Source of the DNA: Carnobacterium_A sp047553015
GTDB lineage: Bacteria; Bacillota; Bacilli; Lactobacillales; Carnobacteriaceae
Reading direction: 5' to 3'
DNA: 64,000 bases
Assembly (NCBI RefSeq): GCF_047553015.1
Contig: NZ_CP180212.1
Location: 1,922,001 to 1,986,000 of the forward strand
A program made the translations under genes and the position numbers. Positions 41,785 to 50,618 of the stretch are shown piece after piece; position 1 is the first letter of the stretch, and each line of letters opens with the position of its first letter. The notes beneath the pieces are model-generated. The model did not search any database and had not been told where the DNA came from. It saw nothing but the letters and a program-made list of their open reading frames with translations.

Positions 41785-42915
41785 TTATTCCTCTCCTTCA
41801 TTGACAACTTCTTTAGCTATTTCAATCATCATTTTTTCTAGTGATCCTTCAGCAAGTTGCAACGCACGAGCATCGCGGATTAAATGTTCTACGGGATATT
41901 CTTGGCTATATCCATATCCACCCAAAACTTGTAAAGCATGATCGGCTGCAGCATAAGAAGCACGACTGCCATATGATTTTGCCATAGTCGCTACTTTAGC
42001 ATAAGATTTACCTGCCACTTTTAATCTAGCAGCCTCTTGATAAAGCAATTGAGTATTTTCTTTAGCAATCGCTATTTCTGTCATTTTTTCTTGAATAGAG
42101 TATAACTGGGTGATAGGCGCTCCTTTTACCTCACGTTGTTTTGCATAATCAACAGCGATAGCTAAAGCATGTTCCGTAATACCGGCAGCAATAGCACCCA
42201 TTGAAATACGGGCGTCATAGTGAGCGTTATCGCCTATTTCCACACCTTGTCCTATTGTTCCAAGTAAATGTTCTTCACTGACAACAATGTTTTCCATGAA
42301 AATTTCTCCTACAGGTGTACCATTCATTCCAATAAAATTTTCCCTTTTTCCGTGTTTAAAACCAGGCATGTCTTCGTCTACAAGAAAGCAAGACAGCTCT
42401 GTTGGAGACGTTTTAAGAAGTACACAGTATACTTGAGCTAAACCGCCATTGGTAATCATAGTTTTGTTGCCATTTAAAATCCACTTATCGCCTTCTTTAA
42501 CTGCTTTTGCAGTGTGTCCCATTACGTTGGATCCACCTTGTGGTTCTGTTGAAGAAAAACCAAAAATACGGTGATTTGCTTGAGGCAGATATTTTTCTTT
42601 CAACTCATCTGTTGCATATTTTAATACTTGATCTACAGACTTATAATGCCCTTCTAAAGTAAAGGCCATACTAGCATTACGAACAGCAAAATCATAAATA
42701 GTTTGAGAACTAGCAATGACGTCAAATCCAGCTCCACCGTATTCCTCTGGTATAGTTAACCCTAAAAATCCAGTATCTATCATTTTATCCCACAATTCTG
42801 TAGGGTAATTTCTTTCTTTATCAATTAGTATATCTAGCGGTTCTACCTCTTTATCCGTAAAGTCTACAACCATTTGATGCAACATAACTTGTGGTTGAGT
42901 TAGTTCTATACTCAT
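41785..42915 (-). CDS. Acyl-CoA dehydrogenase
   Basis: A 376-residue short/medium-chain-type acyl-CoA dehydrogenase. It has GFLGLTIPEEYGGAG, the FAD-site FSSTEPQGGSNVMG and WILNGNKTMITNGG, and LGGYGYSQEYPVEHLIRDARAL. The catalytic Glu is in LAEGSLEKM (aligned to YEGT of MCAD). It oxidises acyl-CoA or, run backwards with reduced ETF, reduces enoyl-CoA. No thiolase, crotonase or CoA ligase is nearby, so the substrate is open. First gene of acd-etfBA. A perfect FNR box lies 88 bp upstream of its ATG. Confidence 0.92.
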   Translation of the reverse strand: MSIELTQPQVMLHQMVVDFTDKEVEPLDILIDKERNYPTELWDKMIDTGFLGLTIPEEYGGAGFDVIASSQTIYDFAVRNASMAFTLEGHYKSVDQVLKYATDELKEKYLPQANHRIFGFSSTEPQGGSNVMGHTAKAVKEGDKWILNGNKTMITNGGLAQVYCVLLKTSPTELSCFLVDEDMPGFKHGKRENFIGMNGTPVGEIFMENIVVSEEHLLGTIGQGVEIGDNAHYDARISMGAIAAGITEHALAIAVDYAKQREVKGAPITQLYSIQEKMTEIAIAKENTQLLYQEAARLKVAGKSYAKVATMAKSYGSRASYAAADHALQVLGGYGYSQEYPVEHLIRDARALQLAEGSLEKMMIEIAKEVVNEGEE

Positions 42916-43000
42916 GTCTTACACTCCCTTTGTTCAAATATACACAAGAATTCATTTGAAGACTTAATATGTTTAGTATAGTGGATTTCTTTTTGCATTC

Positions 43001-43018
43001 ACTTGATTTAAATCAAGT
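43001..43018. promoter_or_regulatory. FNR box between acd and fnr2
   Basis: TTGAT-TTAA-ATCAA (43003-43016) is a perfect FNR box inside an 18-bp perfect palindrome. It lies between the divergent acd-etfBA operon and fnr2 and may serve either or both. Confidence 0.82.
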
Positions 43019-43118
43019 ACAATGATATTTTTAAAAGATACTAAGTTCTTTCTTACATTAAAAGAAAAATAAATGTAAAATTTAGAAGTCATAAATGAAC
43101 GATAAAGGAGTGAACAAG

Positions 43119-43805
43119 TTGAAAAATAATCCATGTACACCACATGAATGTAAAGGCAAAGAGCAATTTTGTTTAAGTAACGTCCCTTTATTTCAATCCT
43201 TAACAACTGAGCAAATGAAAAAAATTCATTTACTGATTCACCATAAATATTACTCTCAAGGTGAGACAATCTATCGTCCTTTTGAAACGGCTGATTCTCT
43301 TTACATGCTAAAAAGTGGTAAGATTCGTATCTATCGACTATCCGATACAGGAAAAGAGCAATTGATCAGAATGGTTGATCAAAACGAATTTACTGGCGAA
43401 TTAGCTTTATTTAAAAAGGGGATTTATGAGGCTTTTGCACAAGCACTAACAGATTGTTGTATTTGTGCGATTAAGCATGAAGATTTTCGTGAACTTCTCT
43501 TACAATACCCGAAAATTTCTATTGAAATGTTATCTACCATTTCTCAAAGACTAGGAGCTTCTGAGCAACAGACCGCTTGGGCAACTACTGAGACAGTAAG
43601 GGATAGATTGTTGCATTTTTTGATTAGTCTAGCTGACTCTACACAAGATGAACCCATTGTTGAATTAAAAATGGCTAAAAAAGATTTAGCTTCTTATTTA
43701 GGAACTACATCTGAATCAGTCAGTCGAGAATTAGCCCGATTGGAAAGAGAGACTATTATTAAAGAAGTTGCCTATGGGAAAATTAAATTATTAGCTCTTT
43801 CATAA
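43119..43805 (+). CDS. FNR-type redox regulator 2
   Basis: A 228-residue regulator from the TTG at 43119, 8 bp after AAAGGAG; an ATG at 43095 is in frame but lies upstream of that site. The N-terminal tail has Cys6, Cys11 and Cys18. In the beta-roll, FAQALTDCCIC aligns with FAQALETSMVC of E. coli FNR, so Cys116 matches Cys122. Four ligands for a [4Fe-4S] cluster are thus possible, though spacing (C-x4-C-x6-C) differs from E. coli. The recognition helix TTSESVSRELARL keeps E--SR. A perfect FNR box lies in its own upstream region. Confidence 0.87.
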   Translation: MKNNPCTPHECKGKEQFCLSNVPLFQSLTTEQMKKIHLLIHHKYYSQGETIYRPFETADSLYMLKSGKIRIYRLSDTGKEQLIRMVDQNEFTGELALFKKGIYEAFAQALTDCCICAIKHEDFRELLLQYPKISIEMLSTISQRLGASEQQTAWATTETVRDRLLHFLISLADSTQDEPIVELKMAKKDLASYLGTTSESVSRELARLERETIIKEVAYGKIKLLALS

Positions 43806-43835
43806 TTAGCGAGATAGATTTATTATTTTTTAATG

Positions 43836-43877
43836 CAAAGAAAGTTGCTAATAATCTGTTATTAGCAACTTTCTTTG
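43836..43877 (+). terminator. Terminator after fnr2
   Basis: Perfect 19-bp arms (43836-43854 and 43859-43877) with a TCTG loop; the T-run (TTTCTTTG) lies within the right arm. Confidence 0.75.
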
Positions 43878-44080
43878 GTGGATTTATTTAACTAAATCTA
43901 TTTAATTTTTACTATTGGATTTTTATACCAGGCTTTTTAGCAATCTTCTGACGTTTTTTAGCATCCTATAAATTAGTCTATCTAGATATAAAACAATTAC
44001 CTATCTTAACTCACTAACTTAGCAAAAGGGTCATCTCATTCCTATATCGTAGTTAGAATCAAGCTGCGTTCACTTTAGAT

Positions 44081-44632
44081 TTATTCGTCGTCGTCATCTT
44101 CTCCCTCAAGAGCTGATTTACCGAGAAAAGCTTGCAGCATCCAAATTGTTTTATCCAAATAAGATTTATAATCAATCAGCAAATCTTCTAAAACGGCATC
44201 TTTTTCATTTTGTGCTAATACAATAGCTTTTCCAGTTACATCTCGCGTTGTCCGGTAGTCATCTACTAAATTTCCAACCATTTTTTCAGCGGATAAATAT
44301 TTATCTGCAGCTGATTCCGGAATAAATGAATAGTGAACAAATTGTTCTGCAGTTGAAAAAGGTTTTGCACCGGATGCTATTAAATGTTCACCAAGTCCAT
44401 CAAAATAGGATTCATTGTCCTTATATAACTCTTCAAATTTTTTATGAAGTGAAAAAAAGTCGGCGCCTTTGACATACCAATGGTACTGATGAAGTTTAAT
44501 ATGCAGCATCCCCTGGTTCGCGATAATATGATTAGTCATGGCTGCTGCAGTAGGATTATGGTGGTCGTGTTCTTTTGTATCCTGTATGAATTCTTGTTCC
44601 ACTAATTCCTCATTTGTAAGTTCTTTTGTCAT
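44081..44632 (-). CDS. dps: Dps-family ferritin-like protein
   Basis: A 183-residue miniferritin. The ferroxidase ligands are visible as KLHQYHWYVKGADFFSLHKKFEELYKD (about 46-72), with His-x10-12-Asp-x3-Glu spacing shared between subunits. It sequesters iron and detoxifies H2O2, relevant because GlpO makes peroxide. The ends are unusual: a His-rich EHDHH near the N-terminus and a strongly acidic EGEDDDDE tail, both possible metal-binding extensions. The gene lies 74 bp downstream of the P1B ATPase, same strand, with its own AGGAGG site. Confidence 0.92.
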   Translation of the reverse strand: MTKELTNEELVEQEFIQDTKEHDHHNPTAAAMTNHIIANQGMLHIKLHQYHWYVKGADFFSLHKKFEELYKDNESYFDGLGEHLIASGAKPFSTAEQFVHYSFIPESAADKYLSAEKMVGNLVDDYRTTRDVTGKAIVLAQNEKDAVLEDLLIDYKSYLDKTIWMLQAFLGKSALEGEDDDDE

Positions 44633-44706
44633 GTTTAATTCCTCCTAATTATTGTTTTATTCAATCATTCTCTTTAAAAAAGTATTTTACTAAAAAGATA
44701 GTTTTT

Positions 44707-46614
44707 TTAGACTTTTACAGGTATAACCGTTGGTTTAGGACTTGCTTGCTTATTTTTACGGTTAAAGCGAATCAAGCGCATTGCGTTTAAAATGACTACT
44801 AGCACGCTAGCTTCATGAATAAACATACCTGATGCTAAGTGGACACTCCCCATTAAGACGCCGCTTAGTAAAATCACGACCACACCTACTGCAATAAACA
44901 TATTTTGTTTCATATTTCTAATAGTTGCTTTAGATAATGAATAAGCATGGGAAAACTGCATTAATTTATCGGCCATTAAAACGATATCAGCTGTTTCCAT
45001 TGAAATGTCTGTTCCTCCTTCACCCATGGCTAATCCAATATCCGCTGTTGCAATAGCTGGCGCATCATTGATTCCATCGCCCGCCATAGCCACAATATGT
45101 CCTGAATTCTTTAGTTCTTTTATATAGTCTACTTTATTTTCTGGTAACAATTCTGCATGAAATTCATCTAACCCTAACTCTGTTGCAACGGCTTCGGCAG
45201 TATGTTTATTGTCACCTGTTAACATCACAATCTTTTTAATACCATTTCCTCTCATTTGTGCTAAAGCTTCTTTAGCATCGTCTCTGATTTGATCAGCAAT
45301 GGAAACAACACCTGAAATCTCACCATCAAGTGCGATAAAAATAGCCGAATTCCCAGCTTTTTCGCGCTTGACCGCATACAATTCGACATCATTTGCTAGG
45401 GATATATTTTCATTCTTCATTAATTTGCGGTTCCCAGCTACAAGTTTGTAATCATCTACTATAGCTTTAATACCGTAACCTTTAATCGCTTCTCCATCCG
45501 TTAATTTTATAGCAGCTAAATCGAATCCCTGATTCTGCGCTTTTTTTACAATTGTCTGGCCTAAGTGGTGTTCAGAAATCGTTTCTGCTTTTGCTACAAG
45601 TTTCAACAAAGTATCTTTATTCATTTTATTAAACGTATGGATATCTGTAACTTCAGGTTTTCCTTTTGTTAGGGTACCTGTTTTATCAAAGACTAGGGTA
45701 TCTACTTTAGAAAACTTGTCCATAATTTCTCCGCCTTTGATTAGTACGCCATTCTTCGCTCCATTCCCAATACCGGCAACACTTGAAACAGGTGCTCCAA
45801 TAACTAATGCTCCAGGACAAGCAATGACTAGAAAAGTAATGGCCATATGCAAATCTCTGGTAAAAATATAAACGATAATAGATAAAACAACGACAGCCGG
45901 TGTGTAAATATTAGCGAATTTATCTAAAAATTTTTCTGCTTTTGATTTTGACTCTTGAGCTTCTTCTACTAGTTCAATGATTTTAGCGAAAGTCGTATCG
46001 TCTCCGACTCTTTCAGCAATCATTTCAAGGTAACCTGTATCCAGGATTGTTCCACTAAAAACTTTATCATCTATTGATTTAGCAGATGGAATAGCTTCAC
46101 CAGTAATCGCAGCTTCATTGATAGAAGCATTACCAGAAACGATCCTACCATCAACAGGAATTTTCCCTCCAGGATGGATAATAACGCGGTCCCCTTTTTC
46201 AACCTCTTCAACAGGTATTTTCTCTGCGTTTCCATTTGCACGTAATACCGTTGCTTCTTGAGGAGCCATATCAACTAATTCCCTTAACGAAGAACGGGTT
46301 TTTTCCAGTGTTCTTCTTTCTAGGTAATCCCCAAATAAGAATAAGAACGTTACAACAGCCGATTCGGTAAATTCCCCAATATACAAGGCACCAATAACCG
46401 CGATACTAACAAGCAAATCAATACTAAAAGCTTTCATTCGTAAAGCTTGAATAGCTTTGATAAAAATGGGTACACCTGCAAGGATGGTTGCGATGATTAA
46501 AGCGCTAGCTCCTATCGTTTTATTTCCTATAGAATTAGAAATAAATCCTAAAGTAATTAACATTCCTGAAAACGTCGTAATATGATTTTTATGATGGTTA
46601 ATATGTGTAATCAT
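44707..46614 (-). CDS. P1B-type heavy-metal-translocating ATPase
   Basis: A 635-residue metal pump without an N-terminal HMA domain. The phosphorylation site is FDKTGTLTKG (Asp310), TGEAIPS is in the actuator domain, and MLTGDN and GDGINDAPA are in the P domain. The membrane metal motif is CPG (IACPGALVIGAP, 266-268) rather than CPC or SPC. The nucleotide-domain HP motif reads SEHHLG (347-352) instead of SEHPLG. Metal specificity (Cu, Zn/Cd or Fe) cannot be called. A separate HMA protein is encoded just upstream and both genes have FNR boxes. Confidence 0.9.
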   Translation of the reverse strand: MITHINHHKNHITTFSGMLITLGFISNSIGNKTIGASALIIATILAGVPIFIKAIQALRMKAFSIDLLVSIAVIGALYIGEFTESAVVTFLFLFGDYLERRTLEKTRSSLRELVDMAPQEATVLRANGNAEKIPVEEVEKGDRVIIHPGGKIPVDGRIVSGNASINEAAITGEAIPSAKSIDDKVFSGTILDTGYLEMIAERVGDDTTFAKIIELVEEAQESKSKAEKFLDKFANIYTPAVVVLSIIVYIFTRDLHMAITFLVIACPGALVIGAPVSSVAGIGNGAKNGVLIKGGEIMDKFSKVDTLVFDKTGTLTKGKPEVTDIHTFNKMNKDTLLKLVAKAETISEHHLGQTIVKKAQNQGFDLAAIKLTDGEAIKGYGIKAIVDDYKLVAGNRKLMKNENISLANDVELYAVKREKAGNSAIFIALDGEISGVVSIADQIRDDAKEALAQMRGNGIKKIVMLTGDNKHTAEAVATELGLDEFHAELLPENKVDYIKELKNSGHIVAMAGDGINDAPAIATADIGLAMGEGGTDISMETADIVLMADKLMQFSHAYSLSKATIRNMKQNMFIAVGVVVILLSGVLMGSVHLASGMFIHEASVLVVILNAMRLIRFNRKNKQASPKPTVIPVKV

Positions 46615-46684
46615 TTTTTCTTCCTCCTTTACTTTAGCTAGTTCCTTTATAGCTTTATCTTACCTGTAATCCTTTAATTAAAAA

Positions 46685-46698
46685 TTGATTGAGATCAA
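46685..46698. promoter_or_regulatory. FNR box of the P1B ATPase gene
   Basis: TTGAT-TGAG-ATCAA, perfect half-sites, 70 bp upstream of the ATPase start codon. Confidence 0.8.
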
Positions 46699-46762
46699 GA
46701 TTACGAGAATACTTTTCTATTCTTATACCTTTAACAGATCAATTAAAATAAACGAACAATAA

Positions 46763-46796
46763 AAGAAGACCTCAGCCTATGCACTGAGATCTTCTT
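46763..46796 (-). terminator. Terminator of the HMA protein gene
   Basis: Arms 46763-46775 and 46784-46796 pair at 12 of 13. On the minus strand TTTTATTG follows. Confidence 0.7.
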
Positions 46797-46803
46797 ACTT
46801 TTA

Positions 46804-47025
46804 TTAAGATAGTTTTGATGATAGTACTGGGTAGCCTAATTTTTGAATAGTCTCTTTAATTTCTGAAGCTTCAATCGTTGACTCATCAAATTCTGTTTTT
46901 ACTTTACTAGAATTAAATAGTACTTTTACAGATTCTACACCTGTTGTTTTACTTAGTGTTGTTTCAATTTTTTTAATACAAGACGGACAAGTTAACGGCT
47001 CCAATTGATATACTGCTTTACTCAT
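46804..47025 (-). CDS. Heavy-metal-associated (HMA) domain protein, CopZ-like
   Basis: A 73-residue ferredoxin-like metallochaperone. The metal site is LTCPSCIKKIE (two Cys spaced by two), with KTTGVESVKVLFNSSKVKTEFD as the following beta-alpha-beta unit. It probably delivers metal to the P1B ATPase that lacks its own HMA domain. The ATG at 47025 follows AGGAGG; the frame is open back to 47079, but that stretch overlaps the promoter region. A perfect FNR box lies 60 bp upstream. Confidence 0.9.
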   Translation of the reverse strand: MSKAVYQLEPLTCPSCIKKIETTLSKTTGVESVKVLFNSSKVKTEFDESTIEASEIKETIQKLGYPVLSSKLS

Positions 47026-47084
47026 AATATTTTTCCTCCTATCTGTTGTTACACTTAGTATAAGAGTTATCACCAACAAAAAAA

Positions 47085-47098
47085 TTGATCCTAATCAA
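47085..47098. promoter_or_regulatory. FNR box of the HMA gene
   Basis: TTGAT-CCTA-ATCAA, perfect half-sites, 60 bp upstream of the HMA protein start codon. Confidence 0.8.
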
Positions 47099-47220
47099 GT
47101 TTTCTATATGAATCATTAAACATATCAGTAAAACTACAAAATACCTTCAATCTAACAAACGAACTAAACAAAGAATAATAACTAGAAAACTATCCCTTTC
47201 TCTCATCATTTATCCAATGG

Positions 47221-49764
47221 CTACAAGCCACATTTTAATTGACTGAGACAATTTGTACATGTATGGCAACCACCGATATCTTCAACAATCCCAATCCGGC
47301 AAATAGGACAAGTATTGCCAATTTCATTTCCGTAAACAACCACTTCTCCTACTCTGTCAGATTGATTTCTAGATGATTCCACATCAAACGAAGAATTAGC
47401 TTGATACTCTGTTTTTTGTTCTGCTTTTAAAGTTAACACTTGTGTGTCTCGACTGCCATCCACATAAACAGTTCCACCCTTAGCGCCTCCTTGATACAAT
47501 CGATCGTATATTGCTTGGACCTGTTCAACGCTATAACCACTTGGTGCATTCACTGTTTTCGAAATAGAACTGTCAATCCATCGTTGAATCGTTGTTTGTG
47601 TATCAACATGAGCTTCAGGAGATAGCTCCATTGCTGAAACAAAATAGTCCGGCAACTGTTTCGCATCTTTTTCTGGATGTTCTTTTAAATAGTCTTGAAC
47701 GATAGCCGCCTTAACCTCGATAAATTTTCCCAAACGTCCACTACGGAAATAACTAAAAGAGAAATAAGGTTCTAGACCGGTTGAAACACCTACCATTGTT
47801 CCCGTTGAACCAGTAGGCGCTATCGTCAATAAATGTGAATTACGGATACCATAGGTCAAAATATCTTGACGAATCTTTTCAGGCATCTGACTCATAAAGC
47901 CAGAATCGATGAACCGTTGACGCAATATTTGTGTTTCTGATTCTGTTTTTCCAATTAAAAATGGGAAACTGCCTCTTTCTTTTGCTAAGTTGATTGATTC
48001 TTCATAAGCACTTTGGGCGATTACTTTAAAAAGTGTATCGAGTAAAGCATTCGCTTTTTTAGATCCGTATTTTTGACCACAGTAAATGAGCAGGTCAGCT
48101 AGCCCCATAACACCTAACCCAATTCGACGTTCACCAAGTGCTTGTTTTTCATTTTCTTTGAGAAAGTATGGGGTAGCATCAATGACGTTATCTTGCATAC
48201 GAATACTTGTTTTGACCGTTTGAACAAGCTTATCATACTTAATTATTCCAGTCTTTTTTTCGACCATATTAGCTAGATTGATTGCTGCTAAATTACAAAC
48301 AGAGTAAGGTGCCAAAGGTTGTTCACCACAAGGATTAGTTCCGACTACTTTTTGACCGTAAGCTGTTGCATTTGTCATTCTATTCGCATTATCGATAAAG
48401 AAAATACCGGGTTCTGCTGCATAGGTTGCACAGATATTAATTAAATTCCATAATTCACGCGCTCGAATAGAACGATACGTCCTTACTTTTCTACCGCTTT
48501 TTTCCCATTCACGAACATCTCCGATATCTGACCAATACTGATTGTAATCTTTCATTTCTTCAACTGTATACTGTTCTATAGCTGGAAAACGAAGAGCATA
48601 ATCAGAATCATTTTCGACTGCCTGCATGAAGTCATCTGTTAAGCAAATAGAAATATTTGCACCGGTTAAAAAATCAGGATCTTGAACACTATATATTCCA
48701 CCTGTTTCTAGCTTTTCTTTTGCTTCTTGGATAATTGTTAGATCCATTTTTTCATCGTTAGTTAACTTACTTGGTCGTAAAATCATTTGGTAAATAGTTT
48801 TTTCTTTTGCTGTAAAAGGAGTGAAAACTAATTTTTTTTTTGCTAATTCTCTAATTTCTTCATCATTAGTCGTTTTAATCAAAAATCGAAGAATAGCTGG
48901 ATTTTGCATTTTAGAGATAATAAACTCTAAGATATCTGGATGCCAGTCTGCTAGCATAATCATCTGAGCTCCCCGTCGGCTACCTCCTTGTTCGACAAGA
49001 TGAGTCAAGCGGGCTAAGTCATCCAACCAGGAAACTGATCCAGAAGACTTACCATTTACACCATGAACCAGTGCGTGGCGCGGCCGTAAAGTAGAACCAT
49101 TTGTTCCAACACCGCCACCTCTACTCATAATTTCCATAACTTGTTTACGGTGATCAGATATACCGGATCGTGAATCTGGTATGTAAGGCATAACGTAACA
49201 GTTAAAGTAAGTAACCTCTATTCCAGACCCTGCACCATAAAGTACTCGACCAGCTGGGATAACATTTAGTGCCATTAACTCTCTATAAAAATTTTCAAAA
49301 GAAGCTTGTTGTTTTTCAATTGTTGATTCAACTGATGAAAGTCCAGTTGCATTACGCTTTGCAATTTGTTCGTAATAAATTTCTAATGGTTTTTCAACTG
49401 CTGCTAATGAACGAGTAATCAATCCGGTTTTTTGTTCCTCTTCATTTTCTAGCTGACCTCGATACTCTTCATCTACTAAAATAATGGCTTTTTGTTCAGC
49501 TAATAAAAGCCCAGAGATAAATCCAATCCCACGTGCAGGGTATTGCGGATCTTCTTTCAAGGTTACAACAACTAAGTCTCCTTTTGTCAGAGTTAGTTGG
49601 GCAGTATCTTTAAATGCGTAACGATCAATCAAAATCAAACGTGAAACACCACTGAAAGTTGTTGACATCTCCTCTGTAACAGGAAAAACAGTTGGGAAAT
49701 ATAAAATATCTTCATTTAACTTTGCTACGTTTAATACTGGTTTTGATACGGTATTTATCATCAT
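47221..49764 (-). CDS. nrdJ: Adenosylcobalamin-dependent (class II) ribonucleotide reductase
   Basis: An 847-residue NrdJ making dNDPs/dNTPs without oxygen dependence. The active-site loop NPCGEQPLAPYSVCNLAAINL (Cys and Glu of N-x-C-x-E, with partner Cys) and the GGGVGTNGSTLRPRHA segment are present. APTGSTGTM in the C-terminal half and a terminal Cys-rich zinc-ribbon tail (CPIC, CHTC, CLSQLKC) complete it. The first 100 residues are an extra N-terminal domain. ATG 49764 lies 8 bp after GGAG. Divergent from a corrinoid adenosyltransferase gene, with two NrdR boxes between. Confidence 0.95.
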   Translation of the reverse strand: MMINTVSKPVLNVAKLNEDILYFPTVFPVTEEMSTTFSGVSRLILIDRYAFKDTAQLTLTKGDLVVVTLKEDPQYPARGIGFISGLLLAEQKAIILVDEEYRGQLENEEEQKTGLITRSLAAVEKPLEIYYEQIAKRNATGLSSVESTIEKQQASFENFYRELMALNVIPAGRVLYGAGSGIEVTYFNCYVMPYIPDSRSGISDHRKQVMEIMSRGGGVGTNGSTLRPRHALVHGVNGKSSGSVSWLDDLARLTHLVEQGGSRRGAQMIMLADWHPDILEFIISKMQNPAILRFLIKTTNDEEIRELAKKKLVFTPFTAKEKTIYQMILRPSKLTNDEKMDLTIIQEAKEKLETGGIYSVQDPDFLTGANISICLTDDFMQAVENDSDYALRFPAIEQYTVEEMKDYNQYWSDIGDVREWEKSGRKVRTYRSIRARELWNLINICATYAAEPGIFFIDNANRMTNATAYGQKVVGTNPCGEQPLAPYSVCNLAAINLANMVEKKTGIIKYDKLVQTVKTSIRMQDNVIDATPYFLKENEKQALGERRIGLGVMGLADLLIYCGQKYGSKKANALLDTLFKVIAQSAYEESINLAKERGSFPFLIGKTESETQILRQRFIDSGFMSQMPEKIRQDILTYGIRNSHLLTIAPTGSTGTMVGVSTGLEPYFSFSYFRSGRLGKFIEVKAAIVQDYLKEHPEKDAKQLPDYFVSAMELSPEAHVDTQTTIQRWIDSSISKTVNAPSGYSVEQVQAIYDRLYQGGAKGGTVYVDGSRDTQVLTLKAEQKTEYQANSSFDVESSRNQSDRVGEVVVYGNEIGNTCPICRIGIVEDIGGCHTCTNCLSQLKCGL

Positions 49765-49822
49765 TTCTATCACTCCATCATTTTGTCATTAAGTATCCTT
49801 GGTCGTCTTAAAAATAAAAAAT

Positions 49823-49838
49823 TCACTATATATAGTAT
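49823..49838. promoter_or_regulatory. NrdR box 1
   Basis: TCACTATATATAGTAT matches the 16-bp NrdR consensus (acaCwAtATaTwGtgt) at 14 positions. Confidence 0.78.
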
Positions 49839-49852
49839 CTTAATTTTATTTT

Positions 49853-49868
49853 ACACCACATATAGTGT
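49853..49868. promoter_or_regulatory. NrdR box 2
   Basis: ACACCACATATAGTGT, 14 of 16 matches to the NrdR consensus. It starts 30 bp after box 1, an integral number of helical turns as in known NrdR box pairs. Confidence 0.8.
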
Positions 49869-49944
49869 TTGTAAAGACTTGTATTTAAAAGAAATTTGTG
49901 TAAACTGAATGAGAATGAAGAAATTTATAAAACGGGAGGGTATC

Positions 49945-50541
49945 ATGCAAATTTATACAAAAAGAGGCGATTATGGGAATACAAACTTGATTGGTGGACG
50001 GACAATTTCAAAAGATGCTATTCGAGTAGAATCCTACGGTACATTAGACGAACTAAATTCATTAGTTGGGGTAATCATTAGTCAAATGACTGAAGAAGAA
50101 CTAGTCCTAAAAAAAGAATTAGCAGAAATTCAGCTTCTTTTATTTGATTGTGGAACAGATTTAGCCACATTAGAAGGAACAAGAGACTACCTTATCACAA
50201 AAGAAGCAGTAGAATGGCTGGAGAGTCGAATTGATGATTACTCAACGGAGCCTCCTACAATAGAAAAATTTGTTCTTCCAGGTGGCGATCCTGTTGCTAG
50301 TTTTTTACACTTAGCTCGAACAGTCACTAGAAGAGCAGAACGCATTATCGTATCTTTAGGTAAAACAGAAAAGATTAATCGAGTCGTTATGATTTTTATT
50401 AATCGACTATCTGATTACTTTTTTTCCTTAGCACGTGTAGTAAATTCACGAAAAAAAATTAAAGAACCCTTTTATGAAAAAGGAGGAAAAGTCTTTCATT
50501 CTGAGCTGAAAAAAGAAACCATTCCAAAAACACACTATTAA
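49945..50541 (+). CDS. PduO-type corrinoid adenosyltransferase
   Basis: A 198-residue enzyme transferring the adenosyl group of ATP to cob(I)alamin, giving the cofactor NrdJ needs. The ATP-site N-terminus is YTKRGDYGNTNLIGG, and VTRRAERIIVSL (about 129-140) and NRLSDYFFSLARVVN (about 156-170) are the conserved helices. ATG 49945 follows GGGAGGG; the frame extends 12 codons upstream without a site. No cobalamin biosynthesis genes are in the window, so salvage of imported corrinoid is likely. It shares its upstream NrdR boxes with nrdJ. Confidence 0.93.
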   Translation: MQIYTKRGDYGNTNLIGGRTISKDAIRVESYGTLDELNSLVGVIISQMTEEELVLKKELAEIQLLLFDCGTDLATLEGTRDYLITKEAVEWLESRIDDYSTEPPTIEKFVLPGGDPVASFLHLARTVTRRAERIIVSLGKTEKINRVVMIFINRLSDYFFSLARVVNSRKKIKEPFYEKGGKVFHSELKKETIPKTHY

Positions 50542-50618
50542 AATGATTTTCTATGACTTATCCTAATAAACTTTTTACTTATTTAAAATACTCATTTTAT
50601 TCAACTGGAGGAAAAAAT

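Noticed and set aside
49774..49944. Cobalamin riboswitch upstream of nrdJ or the adenosyltransferase
   Set aside because: Only about 170 bp, very AT-rich, with no B12-box-like sequence; the NrdR box pair explains the structure seen.
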